From Paenibacillus mucilaginosus 3016 (lineage in GTDB: Bacteria > Bacillota > Bacilli > Paenibacillales > NBRC-103111), in NCBI RefSeq assembly GCF_000250655.1, contig NC_016935.1, positions 7,582,001 through 7,646,000 on the forward strand: a stretch of DNA of 64,000 nt, given 5' to 3'. The notes under the pieces are model-generated. The model ran no database searches and was not told the origin of the DNA. It saw nothing but the letters and a program-made list of their open reading frames with translations. The position numbers and the translations under genes were made by a program. Shown one piece after another: positions 17,766-26,412 of this stretch. Every line of letters starts with the position of its first letter. Positions within the stretch are counted from its first letter, which is position 1.

Positions 17766-18269
17766 TTACTCGGATGGCGGCGTAAACGAACGCTGGGCGA
17801 ACTCGGCATCCATCATGAAGAAGGCGTTGCTGTCCTTGTCGATGCGCTTCAGCTTGTTGATGATCGAATCGAACAGGGCTTCCTCCTCCACCTGCTCGTC
17901 GATGAACCACTTCAGGAAGTTGATCGTCGCATGCTCCCGGTCATCCATCGCCAGGTCGGAGAGATGGTAGAATTTCTTCGTTACGATCTGCTCGTGGTTG
18001 TAACCATGCTGGAAAGCGTCCAGCACGGAGGCGTACTCGTTGTTCGGGTTCTCCATTCCCGCCACGGTGACGCGCTTGCCGCGGTCGTTCAGGAACTTGT
18101 AGATTTTCATAGCGTGGAACCGCTCTTCCTCCGCCTGCACGATGAAGAAATTCGCGAACCCGTCCAGGCTTTCCCCGGAACAGTAGGCCGCCATCGCCAG
18201 ATAGACCTGTGCGGAGTAGAACTCATAGTTCATCTGATCGTTCAGCGCCTGGCTCAATGCTTCATTCAT
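17766..18269 (-). CDS. Non-heme ferritin
   Basis: A 167-residue four-helix iron-storage protein. Ferroxidase ligands are visible: Glu in NYEFYSAQVYLAM (about 16), E-x-x-x-H in QAEEERFHAMKIY (about 47-53), Glu about 94 in YNHEQIV, and Gln/Glu in FIDEQVEEEALF (about 125-130). It oxidises Fe(II) and stores Fe(III) in a 24-subunit shell (family knowledge). ATG 18269 lies 35 nt after the DUF1450 stop, with AAAGGTG upstream and no terminator between, so the two are probably cotranscribed from the Fur-box promoter region. Confidence 0.95.
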   Translation of the reverse strand: MNEALSQALNDQMNYEFYSAQVYLAMAAYCSGESLDGFANFFIVQAEEERFHAMKIYKFLNDRGKRVTVAGMENPNNEYASVLDAFQHGYNHEQIVTKKFYHLSDLAMDDREHATINFLKWFIDEQVEEEALFDSIINKLKRIDKDSNAFFMMDAEFAQRSFTPPSE

Positions 18270-18304
18270 CCCTTGTCACACCTTTCGCATTCATGATGAT
18301 CGGG

Positions 18305-18532
18305 TCAGCCGATGGCTTTCTCCAGCTTCTTCTGCAGCCCCTCGGCCGTAGAGGCGGAGATGAGCTTCTTCGACTTGCCCACGACGGCAAAGCACGCTTT
18401 GGAGCACAGCTTGCAGTGTCCGAGACAGTCCCGCTTCTTCTGCTTGAGCCCGCTGTGCTCTTCTTTGAGCGCGCGGTAGACACCCTTCGTTCCCTGCTTG
18501 AAGTTTCTGCAGCAATACCTGATCTTCTTCAC
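18305..18532 (-). CDS. DUF1450 (YuzB-like) Cys-rich protein
   Basis: About 75 residues. The core DCLGHCKLCSKACFAVVGK matches the DUF1450/YuzB pattern, a thioredoxin-like ferredoxin fold with a CxxxCxxC cluster; there are additional cysteines in IRYCCRNFKQG. The function of the family is unknown, with iron-sulfur or metal binding plausible. GTG at 18532 (VKKIRYCCRNF) is chosen as start because it gives the family length. The longer TTG frame begins inside the Fur box. It is upstream of ferritin in the same unit. Confidence 0.82.
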   Translation of the reverse strand: MKKIRYCCRNFKQGTKGVYRALKEEHSGLKQKKRDCLGHCKLCSKACFAVVGKSKKLISASTAEGLQKKLEKAIG

Positions 18533-18572
18533 TTTCGCCGTGCCCCGCTTTCCGATAACCTGACATTTTCTC

Positions 18573-18591
18573 AATGATAATCGTTATCATT
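18573..18591 (-). promoter_or_regulatory. Fur box upstream of DUF1450-ferritin
   Basis: AATGATAATCGTTATCATT is a 19-bp dyad with 8-bp perfect arms (AATGATAA/TTATCATT), nearly identical to the Fur consensus. It lies 40 nt before the DUF1450 start. Iron-replete Fur would normally repress here; for a ferritin gene, either repression or positive control is possible. Confidence 0.88.
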
Positions 18592-18809
18592 AGCATTGTC
18601 AATGCCCGTTTACCGTACTCGGGACGTGTAAGCCGTCCGGTCCGGCAGCCCCGTCTTTCCGCTCCTTCTGGGGCTTTTTTCCTGGAGCTTCCGGATCACT
18701 TAAGTATACCGCTGCATCCGCCCGATGACAAAACAAAAAGAGCTCCCCGGATCCAGCCTCCCATGCTATGATTTACAAAAGCTTACATTTCATACGGAGG
18801 GATGACTTT

Positions 18810-19742
18810 ATGGATCTTGACCGGCTGTACCGCCAATACCGGCCGCTGCTCTTCACGGCGGCATACCGGATGCTCGGGTCCGCCGCCGAAGCCGAAGACG
18901 CGGTGCACGACCTGTTCGCCTCCCTCGGCACCGCCGCCGTGCCCTGGGACGAACTCCGCAGCGAGCAGGCATACCTGCTCCGGCTGCTGTCGAACCGCTG
19001 CCTGAACGTGCTGAAGTCCGCCCGCCGCCGCCGGGAGACGTATCCGGGCCCGTGGCTGCCCGAGCCCCTGTTCGAGCCGGCTGGAGGCAGCGGCGACCCG
19101 CTGCGGCAGGTACTCGACCGCGAGGCCTTCACCTACGCGTTCCTCGTGCTGCTCGAGGAGCTGAGCCCGCCCGAGCGCGTGGTCTTCGTGCTGCGCGAGA
19201 CGCTGGACCTCGGCTACGGCGAGCTCGCCGAGCTGCTCGGACGGACGGAGAGCGGCTGCCGGCAGCTCTGCTCCCGGGCGCGGCGCAAGCTGGACCGGGC
19301 CGCCGAGCGGTCCGGGCCCGCCGGACCGTCCCCGCAGGCGGAAGCGCTCGTGGAGGCGTTCATCGGCGCCGCGTCCAGCGGCCGCTACGAGACGCTGCTC
19401 GAGCTGCTCAGCGAGGATGCGGTATTCGTGAGCGACGGCGGCGGCCGGGTCCGCTCGGCGCTCTTCCCGATCCTCGGCCGCAGCCGGATTCACGCCTTCT
19501 TCCAGGGCATCGCCCGGAAGGGCTCTCTCGCCGGCGAACTGCTGCCGGTCCGCCTCTCCGGCCAGCCGGGGATCCTGCTGCTGCAGGAAGGCCGGCCCCG
19601 CTTCGCGTTCACCGTGGTGCCGGACACCGGCGGAAGCGGCATCCGGCGGATCTATATGATCAGCAATCCCGACAAGCTTGGGGGCGCAGCAGGCTTCGGC
19701 AGGGCACCGGGCGAAGGGCAGTCTGCGGCAATCATTCCTTAG
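18810..19742 (+). CDS. ECF41-group (SigJ-like) sigma factor
   Basis: A 310-residue ECF sigma factor with a C-terminal extension. Region 2 spans about 5-70 (YRPLLFTAAYRMLGSAAEAE, AEDAVHDLF) and region 4 about 110-165 (LSPPERVVFVLRETLDLGYG). From about 185 there is a SnoaL-like domain carrying the two ECF41 hallmarks, DGGGR (near residue 210) and NPDKL (near 287). In this group the extension both stimulates and restrains activity in place of an anti-sigma factor. ATG 18810 has CGGAGGG 8 nt upstream. The next gene is the carboxymuconolactone decarboxylase homologue that usually accompanies ECF41. Confidence 0.93.
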   Translation: MDLDRLYRQYRPLLFTAAYRMLGSAAEAEDAVHDLFASLGTAAVPWDELRSEQAYLLRLLSNRCLNVLKSARRRRETYPGPWLPEPLFEPAGGSGDPLRQVLDREAFTYAFLVLLEELSPPERVVFVLRETLDLGYGELAELLGRTESGCRQLCSRARRKLDRAAERSGPAGPSPQAEALVEAFIGAASSGRYETLLELLSEDAVFVSDGGGRVRSALFPILGRSRIHAFFQGIARKGSLAGELLPVRLSGQPGILLLQEGRPRFAFTVVPDTGGSGIRRIYMISNPDKLGGAAGFGRAPGEGQSAAIIP

Positions 19743-19811
19743 CCGTTTATTACCCCGGAGCGCGATGGGCTTAACCGTTTCGAACTTTTTTTCGAAGGGC
19801 TGCAGTTTTCG

Positions 19812-19838
19812 TGTCACAAACGGCGATCCTCCGTTGTC
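19812..19838 (+). promoter_or_regulatory. Predicted ECF41 promoter of the CMD gene
   Basis: TGTCACA (19812-19818), a 16-nt spacer, then TGTC (19835-19838). The reported ECF41 promoter is TGTCACA-n16-CGTC, so this is a match with one substitution. It lies about 75 nt before the CMD start, and a hairpin (GGCCGGCAG...CTGCCGGACC) sits in the leader. Confidence 0.8.
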
Positions 19839-19912
19839 TTCTTAGTGTAAATACAAAAAAGGCCGGCAGGCTGGAAGAGTCGCTGCCGGACCTCAAATGG
19901 AGGAATTGAATC

Positions 19913-20368
19913 ATGATGCAGCCCCGTATCGATCACACGAAAGTCAACCCGGAAGCCATGCAGACGATGCTGAAGCTGGAAGGCTTCATCTCCCGCAGCG
20001 GACTGGACCGCACGCTCTATGAGCTGATCAAGATCCGCGCCTCGCAGATGAACGGATGTGCCTTCTGCCTCGATATGCACACCCGGGAGCTCCGCGCCAT
20101 GGGCGAGAGCGAGCAGCGGGTGCATCTCATCACCGTCTGGCGGGAGGTGCCGTTCTTCACGGAGAAGGAACGCGTGGTGCTCGAGCTGACCGAAGCGCTC
20201 GTGCGCATCGGCGACGCCGGCGTCCCGCAGGAGCTCTACGAGCGCGTCCGCCGGCATGTGGACGAAGCGGAGTTCGTCACCGTGATTATGGCGGTGAATG
20301 CGATTAACGGCTGGAACCGCCTGGCCATCGCCACCGGCATGGTGCCCGAAGCCAGAGTGACGGTGTAA
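19913..20368 (+). CDS. Carboxymuconolactone decarboxylase/AhpD family protein
   Basis: A 151-residue all-helical protein. The redox motif CAFCLDMH (near residue 48-55) is the CxxC...H signature of AhpD-like peroxidase-active members. The N-terminal pattern YELIKIRASQMNGC is typical of this group. Members linked to ECF41 are its usual target gene (COE partners); the physiological substrate is not known. ATG 19913 has ATGGAGGAA about 9 nt upstream. Expression is probably driven by the sigma factor encoded just upstream, through the promoter at 19812. Confidence 0.93.
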   Translation: MMQPRIDHTKVNPEAMQTMLKLEGFISRSGLDRTLYELIKIRASQMNGCAFCLDMHTRELRAMGESEQRVHLITVWREVPFFTEKERVVLELTEALVRIGDAGVPQELYERVRRHVDEAEFVTVIMAVNAINGWNRLAIATGMVPEARVTV

Positions 20369-20566
20369 CTTCGGGAACAGAGCCTTGGCTGGCCGCACGG
20401 GCATGCCCTTCGAGGCTCGCCTGCCGGACAGGGCGGATGCACGCAGCTCAGCTCGCCTGGCCTGCCTTCGACATGCAGAACCCGGAACCGTACGGCGGGG
20501 GATTAGCTGCAGCATCCGCGTCATGCAGCAGGCATGACCTGCGGTGCGCCCCTTCCGGATACAGCA

Positions 20567-20608
20567 AAGCCGGCCCTGCTCTTCCATGTGGAAGAGCAGG
20601 GCCGGCTT
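20567..20608. terminator. Bidirectional terminator between convergent genes
   Basis: A 19-bp perfect stem (AAGCCGGCCCTGCTCTTCC and its complement) with loop ATGT lies between the CMD gene (plus) and the PAS-GGDEF gene (minus). T content after it is modest on both sides. Confidence 0.7.
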
Positions 20609-20637
20609 GCTTGGTTTTGCGCCCGGGGCCTTAAGAA

Positions 20638-22020
20638 TTATTCGGCCGCAGCTTCCGGCCCAACCGTCTCGGTATAGAACGCCCGGCGGTGTCCGCCGGC
20701 TTCCTTGGCCTTGAACATCGCCAGGTGGGCTTGGTTCATGAGCTCGATGGCGTCATCCGAATCGTCCGGATACAGCGCGATCCCCATGCTTCCGGTCAGA
20801 CGGAATTCGCCGCCGTCCGCCGCATGCGGTTCATGGATGCAGTTCAGGCACTCGTCCGCCGTCCGGGCCGCATCCGCCGCATCCTCTACGCGGTAGAGCA
20901 GCAGGAGGAATTCATCCCCGCCGGCGCGGCATACCTTGCCCGCCTCCCCGACGCACTCCTGCAGCCGGTCCGCCGTATCCTTCAGCACGCGGTCGCCCCT
21001 CTCGCGCCCGCAGGCCTCATTGACGGTGCGGAAGCCGTCCAGGTTGACGTGAATCATCGCCAGCTGCTGCCCGTCCCGCCGGCAGAAGCGGAGGGCCTGA
21101 TCCAGCAGCTCCTTGAACAGCCTGCGGTTCGCCGTACCCGTCAGCGTGTCCTCCAGCGCCATACTGGCGAGCTGCTCCTCGAGCTCCCTGCGCTCGCCGA
21201 TATCCCGGGATACGGCGAGCACGCAGCGGCCGCCGTCCCCTTCCTCGAGCAGGCTTGCCTGCGTCTCCACCCACAGATAGGTGCCGTCCGCCCGGAGATA
21301 GCGGAATTCGACGGTCTGCTGCTCGCCTGTCATCAGCAGCCGTTCGAACCTGCTCCGCACGATGGACAGATCCTCCGCATGCACAAGACGGAAGCAGTTC
21401 GTCCCTTCGAACTCCTCCCGCCGGAAGCCCAGCACGTTCAAATAAGACGGTGAAGCGTATCGCACGACGCCCGTCAAATCCAGAAGGGCGATCATGTCTT
21501 TCATATTTTCGGCGATGAGCCGGTAATTCGTTTCGGCCGCCGTGACAGCCGCCTCCAGCCGCTGCAGGTCGGTCACATCCCGGTAGATGCCCGACAGGGC
21601 GATCATCCGGCCCGCTTCATCCCGCACAGGCGCATAGGTGATGGAGAGCTCCACCATCCCGCCCTGCTTGTTCATCCGGCGGGTCCGGTAATTCCGGTAC
21701 GTCCGCCCTTCCTGCAGACCGCGGAACACCTTCTTCTGCTCTTCGCGGATGTCCGCATCTTCCGGCAGGAAGATCAGATCGGTCGCATGAACCCCCATGA
21801 TCTCCTCCCTCGTCCAGCCGAACATCTCGGTGAAAGCGCCGTTACATTCTATAAGAACACCCGAAACATCGCAGATCAATACGGCGTCCGGGATGCTTCG
21901 GATAAAAGCCTGCAGCAGATTATGCTCCGCTTCGGATTCGTTATACTGCTTTCCATTGCGTTCCACATCCAATGTTGTCCGCTCCTCCTCCGACTCCATC
22001 TGCATTCCGAGAATCATCAT
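20638..22020 (-). CDS. PAS-PAS-GGDEF diguanylate cyclase
   Basis: About 460 residues. PAS domain 1 covers about 38-150 (FIRSIPDAVLICDVSGVLIE, ending with the PAC-like GIYRDVTDL). PAS domain 2 covers about 165-275 (AENMKDMIALLDLTGVVRYA, AVSRDIGERRELEEQL). The GGDEF domain covers about 285-445 with DTLTGTANRRLFKELL and an intact RAGGDEFLLLL. No membrane segment is present, so a cytosolic sensor making c-di-GMP is expected. No clear RxxD inhibitory site is seen. The start is uncertain: ATG 22020 and ATG 21999 are both possible, neither with a strong ribosome-binding site. Confidence 0.9.
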   Translation of the reverse strand: MMILGMQMESEEERTTLDVERNGKQYNESEAEHNLLQAFIRSIPDAVLICDVSGVLIECNGAFTEMFGWTREEIMGVHATDLIFLPEDADIREEQKKVFRGLQEGRTYRNYRTRRMNKQGGMVELSITYAPVRDEAGRMIALSGIYRDVTDLQRLEAAVTAAETNYRLIAENMKDMIALLDLTGVVRYASPSYLNVLGFRREEFEGTNCFRLVHAEDLSIVRSRFERLLMTGEQQTVEFRYLRADGTYLWVETQASLLEEGDGGRCVLAVSRDIGERRELEEQLASMALEDTLTGTANRRLFKELLDQALRFCRRDGQQLAMIHVNLDGFRTVNEACGRERGDRVLKDTADRLQECVGEAGKVCRAGGDEFLLLLYRVEDAADAARTADECLNCIHEPHAADGGEFRLTGSMGIALYPDDSDDAIELMNQAHLAMFKAKEAGGHRRAFYTETVGPEAAAE

Positions 22021-22169
22021 AACACAGATCAAGAGCCGCCAGGTGCGCGGATTCTCCTAAAAATACGACGGAGCGGTTACAGAACGCCCCGTAACCGGAT
22101 TGGAAGTGCAGCGGGCCGCCTCATGCTCTCCACGTCTGAACGTTCTACCGCAGCAGGCCCATCCTGCAG

Positions 22170-22203
22170 AAAAAACCGCCTGCGGACTATCCCGCAGACG
22201 GTT
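22170..22203 (-). terminator. Terminator at the end of the cobalamin operon
   Basis: The minus strand shows ACCGTCTGCGGG, loop ATAGT, CCGCAGGCGGT and a T run. The 5' arm overlaps the last codons of cbiA. It marks the end of the ten-gene cluster. Confidence 0.88.
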
Positions 22204-23614
22204 CTCCCTGTGCCGGCACCGCCGGCTCAAAAGCGGCGCAGCGCTGCAGCCAGCGCTCCACCAGCTTCGGCTGCGAGCCGAAGTGGAGATGGGTGTAGCC
22301 GGCTACAACGCTGTAGAGCAGGCCGCCCTCCGGCTTCGTCCCCCGCAGGCCCGAGGTCTCGTAGGCCGGCGGCAGCTGGGCTGCGCTCTCCGGAAGCTCA
22401 TAGGCCGAGTAGTGGAACTCGTGTCCTCTGGCGGTCAGCCCGCCTTCGAACAGGAAGTTCCCTTCGGCCCCCTTCACCTCGCGCAGACCCAGGGCGGCCA
22501 GCTTGCGCTGCATGGTGACGCGCCCGGGCACGAGGCCCAGCATGGGGTGCGTCTCCCCATCCGTACCGGTTATGCTCTCGGTGAGATACATGTAGCCGCC
22601 GCACTCCGCCAGCGTCGGCAGGCCCTGCCTCACGGCCCGGCGGATCGACTCCGCGGTATCCGTCTGCCGGGAGAGCCGCTCCGCGAACTCCTCCGGGAAG
22701 CCGCCGCCGAGATACAGCCCTTGGGCTCCTTCCGGCAGGGGCTCGCCCCCCAGGGGCGAAAAGTACGCCAGCTCCGCCCCGTGCAGCTCGAGCAGCTCGA
22801 GGTTCTCGGGGTAGTAGAAGTGGAACGCGGCGTCATGCGCCACGGCCAGCTTGACGGGGTACGTCTTCGCAGGCGGGGCAAAGAGGCGCGGCTCTTCCTC
22901 CGGCAGCGGATCGCTCCCGGCGGCCAGCTCAAGCAGCCGGTCGAGCCCCACATTCGCCTCCATGCGGTCCGCGAGCAGGTCGAAGAACGCGTTCAGATCG
23001 CCGCGCTCGATCGACGGGACGAGGCCGAGATGCCGCTCCGGCAGCGCGAGCTCTTCCTGCCGGGTCATATAGCCGATGACCGGGATGCCGCACTCCGCTT
23101 CAACCGCATCCTTCACGATGCGGTAATGCCCCTCGCTGCCGACCTTGTTCGCGAAGACGGCGGCGATCCGCACCCGCGGATCGAGCAGCTGGAAACCCTT
23201 CACGATGGCGGCGCAGGAGCGCGCCATGCTCTGGCAGTTCACGACGAGCAGCACCGGCACGCCGAGCTCAAGCGAGATTTCGGCCGTGCTGCCCCGGTTC
23301 GACGTCGCTTCCTTGCCGTCATAGAAGCCCATGACGCCCTCGATGATCGAGATGTCGGCATCCGCGCCGGCCCTTTGGTAGATCTCCCGGACGCCCTCGG
23401 AGGAGAGCATCCAGGAGTCCAGGTTACGCGAGGCGCGGCCCGTAACGGCCCGGTGGTACGTCGGGTCGATGTAATCCGGCCCGCACTTGAAGCCCTGTAC
23501 GCGCAGACCCCTGCGCTGCAGCGCCGCCATCAGGCCGATCGTCACGGTCGTCTTGCCTGCTCCGCTGCCCGTGCCGGCGATGATGAGGCCCGGGCGCCCC
23601 TTCCGATCGCTCAT
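22187..23614 (-). CDS. cbiA: Cobyrinate a,c-diamide synthase
   Basis: 475 residues. CbiA uses ATP and glutamine to amidate side chains a and c of cobyrinate. The N-terminal P-loop of the DTBS-like domain is GTGSGAGKTT (residues 14-23), with KCGPDYIDP and EGVMGFYDG following. The C-terminal glutamine amidotransferase domain (about 255-455) shows YLGGGFPEEFAE, the nucleophile Cys in LAECGGYMYL, and His in THLHFGS. Last gene of the cluster; its ATG overlaps the cbiG stop by 4 nt (ATGA). The C-terminal 20 residues are a low-complexity tail. Confidence 0.97.
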   Translation of the reverse strand: MSDRKGRPGLIIAGTGSGAGKTTVTIGLMAALQRRGLRVQGFKCGPDYIDPTYHRAVTGRASRNLDSWMLSSEGVREIYQRAGADADISIIEGVMGFYDGKEATSNRGSTAEISLELGVPVLLVVNCQSMARSCAAIVKGFQLLDPRVRIAAVFANKVGSEGHYRIVKDAVEAECGIPVIGYMTRQEELALPERHLGLVPSIERGDLNAFFDLLADRMEANVGLDRLLELAAGSDPLPEEEPRLFAPPAKTYPVKLAVAHDAAFHFYYPENLELLELHGAELAYFSPLGGEPLPEGAQGLYLGGGFPEEFAERLSRQTDTAESIRRAVRQGLPTLAECGGYMYLTESITGTDGETHPMLGLVPGRVTMQRKLAALGLREVKGAEGNFLFEGGLTARGHEFHYSAYELPESAAQLPPAYETSGLRGTKPEGGLLYSVVAGYTHLHFGSQPKLVERWLQRCAAFEPAVPAQGEPSAG

Positions 23615-24900
23615 GACCGTCCTCCCGAAGCGGCGGCCGTGGATGCTTCCCGGCCGGCTGCCGCCTCCGCCGTGCCCGCCGCTTCCGCTTCAGGGAAGGA
23701 GAGCAGCCCGACGGAGATCGTCACGTTGCCGCTCTTTTTCTTAGTGAGGACGAGATGGTTCTCTCCTGTATACCGCTTCACAGCAGGCTCGCTGACGCCG
23801 TACGCGCCGGTGAACTTGAACACCGTCTCGGACGGGGCCTCGATCTCCATCTCGTTGAGCTCCGCCGGCGTATAGCACTCGAGCGGCCAGCCGTGCCTGC
23901 CGCAGACGGCGAGCAACCCTTCCTCGTCCTTCTTGAGGTCGATCGTGCACACCGCCTTCACGCTGCGGATCGAGAAGCGGAGCTCCCCGAGCGTCTCCGC
24001 GATGACCGCTTCGATCTCCTCGGCCGCCGTCCCGCGGTTGCAGCCGATGCCGAGCACGATCACCTTCGGACGGTAGAGCACCCCGTTCGCCAGGATGGCC
24101 TCCTCATGCGGCTCCAGCTCGCGGTGGGTAACGACGAGCGCCCCATGCGGCGGCTCCTGCAGCGCCGCTTCTATCGTGTCGTAGATGTGGATGTTCGGCG
24201 GCAGCGGCGTGTCGAGATGCCACCAGTTCCGCTCGCCCGACTCCTGTACGACGGCGACGCGCTCTTCGTTCACGACAGAGGCGCTCACCGGCGTCAGCTT
24301 GTCGGCGGACTCCCACGCCCAGCCGAAGCGGCGGCCGAACAGGTCGACCGCGATCGTCTTCTGCACGTCGGACGCCGTGGTGATGACCGCGCGGGCCTCA
24401 AGGGCCGCCGCCACCTCGCGGGTCAGTTCGTTCGCGCCGCCGAGGTGGCCCGACAGCACGGAGATGACGTTCTCCCCCCTGTCGTCGATCACGACGATGC
24501 CCGGGTCTTTTTTCTTATCCTGCAGCAGCGGGGCGATCATCCGCACCACCGCGCCGAGCGAGATGATCGAGATAATGCCGTGGTAGGCCGGGAACAGCGC
24601 CGGATACAGCATCCGTACGCTGCCGGAGAACAGCCGGATGCCGCGCTCCGCTTCGTCTCCCCGGGCGAACTTGGACATATAGTATACGTCCGCCGCCGGG
24701 AAGCTGTCCTGCAGCCGGCGGGCCAGCTCCACCCCGTGCTTCGTGATCGCCAATACCGCGTAGCTGCGGGTCGGCTTCACTACAGGAAGGACGCCCTCCT
24801 GCAGCTCGATGATCTCCACCTCACCGTTGGCGGCCGGGGCGGCCGGCCCGGAGGTTACAGACGGCTCGTGAGGTTCCGAACGCTTCGCTTCGTCCGCCAT
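23611..24900 (-). CDS. cbiG: Cobalt-precorrin-5A hydrolase
   Basis: 429 residues. CbiG opens the delta-lactone of cobalt-precorrin-5A and releases acetaldehyde in the anaerobic pathway. N-terminal domain from about 45 (SYAVLAITKHGVELARRLQD), central SGHLGGANELTREVAA, C-terminal domain from about 275 (KVIVLGIGCNRGTAAEEIEA, ending in the CNGV-like KKKSGNVTISVG). It is longer than the usual 330-370 because of about 40 extra N-terminal and 20 extra Ala-rich C-terminal residues. Only 1 nt separates it from the upstream cobM stop. Confidence 0.95.
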   Translation of the reverse strand: MADEAKRSEPHEPSVTSGPAAPAANGEVEIIELQEGVLPVVKPTRSYAVLAITKHGVELARRLQDSFPAADVYYMSKFARGDEAERGIRLFSGSVRMLYPALFPAYHGIISIISLGAVVRMIAPLLQDKKKDPGIVVIDDRGENVISVLSGHLGGANELTREVAAALEARAVITTASDVQKTIAVDLFGRRFGWAWESADKLTPVSASVVNEERVAVVQESGERNWWHLDTPLPPNIHIYDTIEAALQEPPHGALVVTHRELEPHEEAILANGVLYRPKVIVLGIGCNRGTAAEEIEAVIAETLGELRFSIRSVKAVCTIDLKKDEEGLLAVCGRHGWPLECYTPAELNEMEIEAPSETVFKFTGAYGVSEPAVKRYTGENHLVLTKKKSGNVTISVGLLSFPEAEAAGTAEAAAGREASTAAASGGRS

Positions 24901-24901
24901 C

Positions 24902-25705
24902 TTACGCCTTCACTCCTTTTCGGTAGCCGTGCGTGAAGGTTTTGTCGTAGAGCTTCGAACGGTACTCATCCTTCTCATGAATGTTCGGATCGAGCGCCCA
25001 GCCCGCCAGAATCATCGCATGGGAGCGGATGCCGTTCACGCGCATGTCCTCATCCAGCTTCTCGAGCGTCGTCCGCACGATGAGCTGGTCGGGCCACGTC
25101 GCGCGCTGCACGACCGCCACCGGTGTCTCCGGGCTCCAGCCCGCTTCAGTGAGCTCGCGCACGACCTTCTTCGTCAGCGTCGCGCTGAGGAAGAGCGCCA
25201 GCGTGCTGTGATGCGACGCCAGCTCCTTGAGCTGCTCGCGCTCCGGCACCGGCGTGCGGCCTTCCGCGCGGGTGAGGATCAGCGTCTGCGTCAGCTCGGG
25301 AATCGTCAGCTCGGCCCCGACGGCCGCAGCCGCAGCGAAGACCGAGGAGACGCCCGGGATGACCTCAATGCCGATGCCTTCCCGCTTGAGCAGGGCCGCC
25401 TGCTCCATAATGGCGCCGAACACGGACGGGTCCCCGGTATGCACGCGCACGACCTTTTTGCCCGCCTTCACCCGGTCCACCATCACTTCGACCATCTCTT
25501 CGAGGCTCATGCCCGCACTCTGCAGCACTTCCGCCTCCGGCTTCGCCCGGGCAATGAGCTCCTCGCTGACCAGGGAGTCCGTGTAGAGCACAACGTCCGC
25601 TTCCTGAAGCAGCCGCAGGCCCTTCACCGTAATGAGATCGGGGTCTCCGGGACCCGCGCCGATAATCTGGATCTTGAGGCTCTCGCTGTTGTTGTGTTCG
25701 CTCAT
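24902..25705 (-). CDS. cobM: Cobalt-precorrin-4 C11-methyltransferase
   Basis: 267 residues, CbiF/CobM. SAM-dependent methylation at C-11. Tetrapyrrole methylase signatures: IIGAGPGDPDLITVKGLRLL near the N terminus, VVRVHTGDPSVFGAI near 90 and EVIPGVSSVFAAAA near 120. The start ATG 25705 is set by the 4-nt ATGA overlap with cobI; a longer reading on the same frame (to 26176) is an artefact because it would run antiparallel to conserved cobI codons. Confidence 0.96.
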   Translation of the reverse strand: MSEHNNSESLKIQIIGAGPGDPDLITVKGLRLLQEADVVLYTDSLVSEELIARAKPEAEVLQSAGMSLEEMVEVMVDRVKAGKKVVRVHTGDPSVFGAIMEQAALLKREGIGIEVIPGVSSVFAAAAAVGAELTIPELTQTLILTRAEGRTPVPEREQLKELASHHSTLALFLSATLTKKVVRELTEAGWSPETPVAVVQRATWPDQLIVRTTLEKLDEDMRVNGIRSHAMILAGWALDPNIHEKDEYRSKLYDKTFTHGYRKGVKA

Positions 25706-26412
25706 TTTCTCACCACCATCAGAGTTAAGTACTCGAGCTCGCGCCCGGCCAGTTCCCGCACATTGCGCCATACCTGTTCCTCGGACGACGTCACCTTCGT
25801 GATGACCGACGCCTTGTCCGTCAGTCCGAGGTCGCCGAGCACCTGCAGCATCAGGTCGATGACCTTCGCCACCTTGATGAACACGACGCAGTCGTGGGTT
25901 TCGAGCACCCGCCGCATCTCGTCGTAATTCTCCGTAGCCGGAATGACCGCGAACTGCTCGTCGCCGTCCGCCAGCGGAAGGTTCAGCCTGGAAGCCGCCC
26001 CGAGCACGGACGAAATGCCCGGCACCGAGACGCACTGCACCTCCGGATGCTTCTCCTGCATGAGGCGCATGAGGTGGATGTACGTGCTGTAGAGCATCGG
26101 ATCGCCCTCGGTGACAAAAGCGACATTCCGCCCTTCGCTGAGGTGTCCCCACACCGTATCGACCGTCTTGTTCCACTGCAGCTCGAGCGCTTCACGATCC
26201 CGCGTCATCGGGAAAATCAGCGGAAGCATGATTTTCTCATCCGTATCGACATACAGCTCCGTGATCTGCAGCGCATAGCTCTTCGCGCCGGATTTCTTGC
26301 GCGGATAAGCGATGACCGGCGACTCCTTCAGCAGGCGGAACGCCTTCACCGTAATGAGCTCCGGGTCCCCGGGCCCTACTCCCAGTCCATATAACGTGCC
26401 GAGCTTACTCAT
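25702..26412 (-). CDS. cobI: Precorrin-2/cobalt-factor-2 C20-methyltransferase
   Basis: 236 residues, CbiL/CobI. Methylates C-20 with SAM. Shows GLGVGPGDPELITVKAFRLL (residues 9-28), FVTEGDPMLYSTYIHLM near 100 and SVPGISSVLGAASRL near 130. ATG 26412 overlaps the last 8 nt of cbiET, which argues for translational coupling; the 21-residue longer frame has no support. Confidence 0.96.
   Translation of the reverse strand: MSKLGTLYGLGVGPGDPELITVKAFRLLKESPVIAYPRKKSGAKSYALQITELYVDTDEKIMLPLIFPMTRDREALELQWNKTVDTVWGHLSEGRNVAFVTEGDPMLYSTYIHLMRLMQEKHPEVQCVSVPGISSVLGAASRLNLPLADGDEQFAVIPATENYDEMRRVLETHDCVVFIKVAKVIDLMLQVLGDLGLTDKASVITKVTSSEEQVWRNVRELAGRELEYLTLMVVRK

Noticed and set aside
24902..26176. 424-codon reading that would make a long fusion with cobM
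   Set aside because: The upstream part overlaps conserved cobI codons in another frame and has no homology pattern; the ATGA overlap at 25702-25705 fixes the true start.
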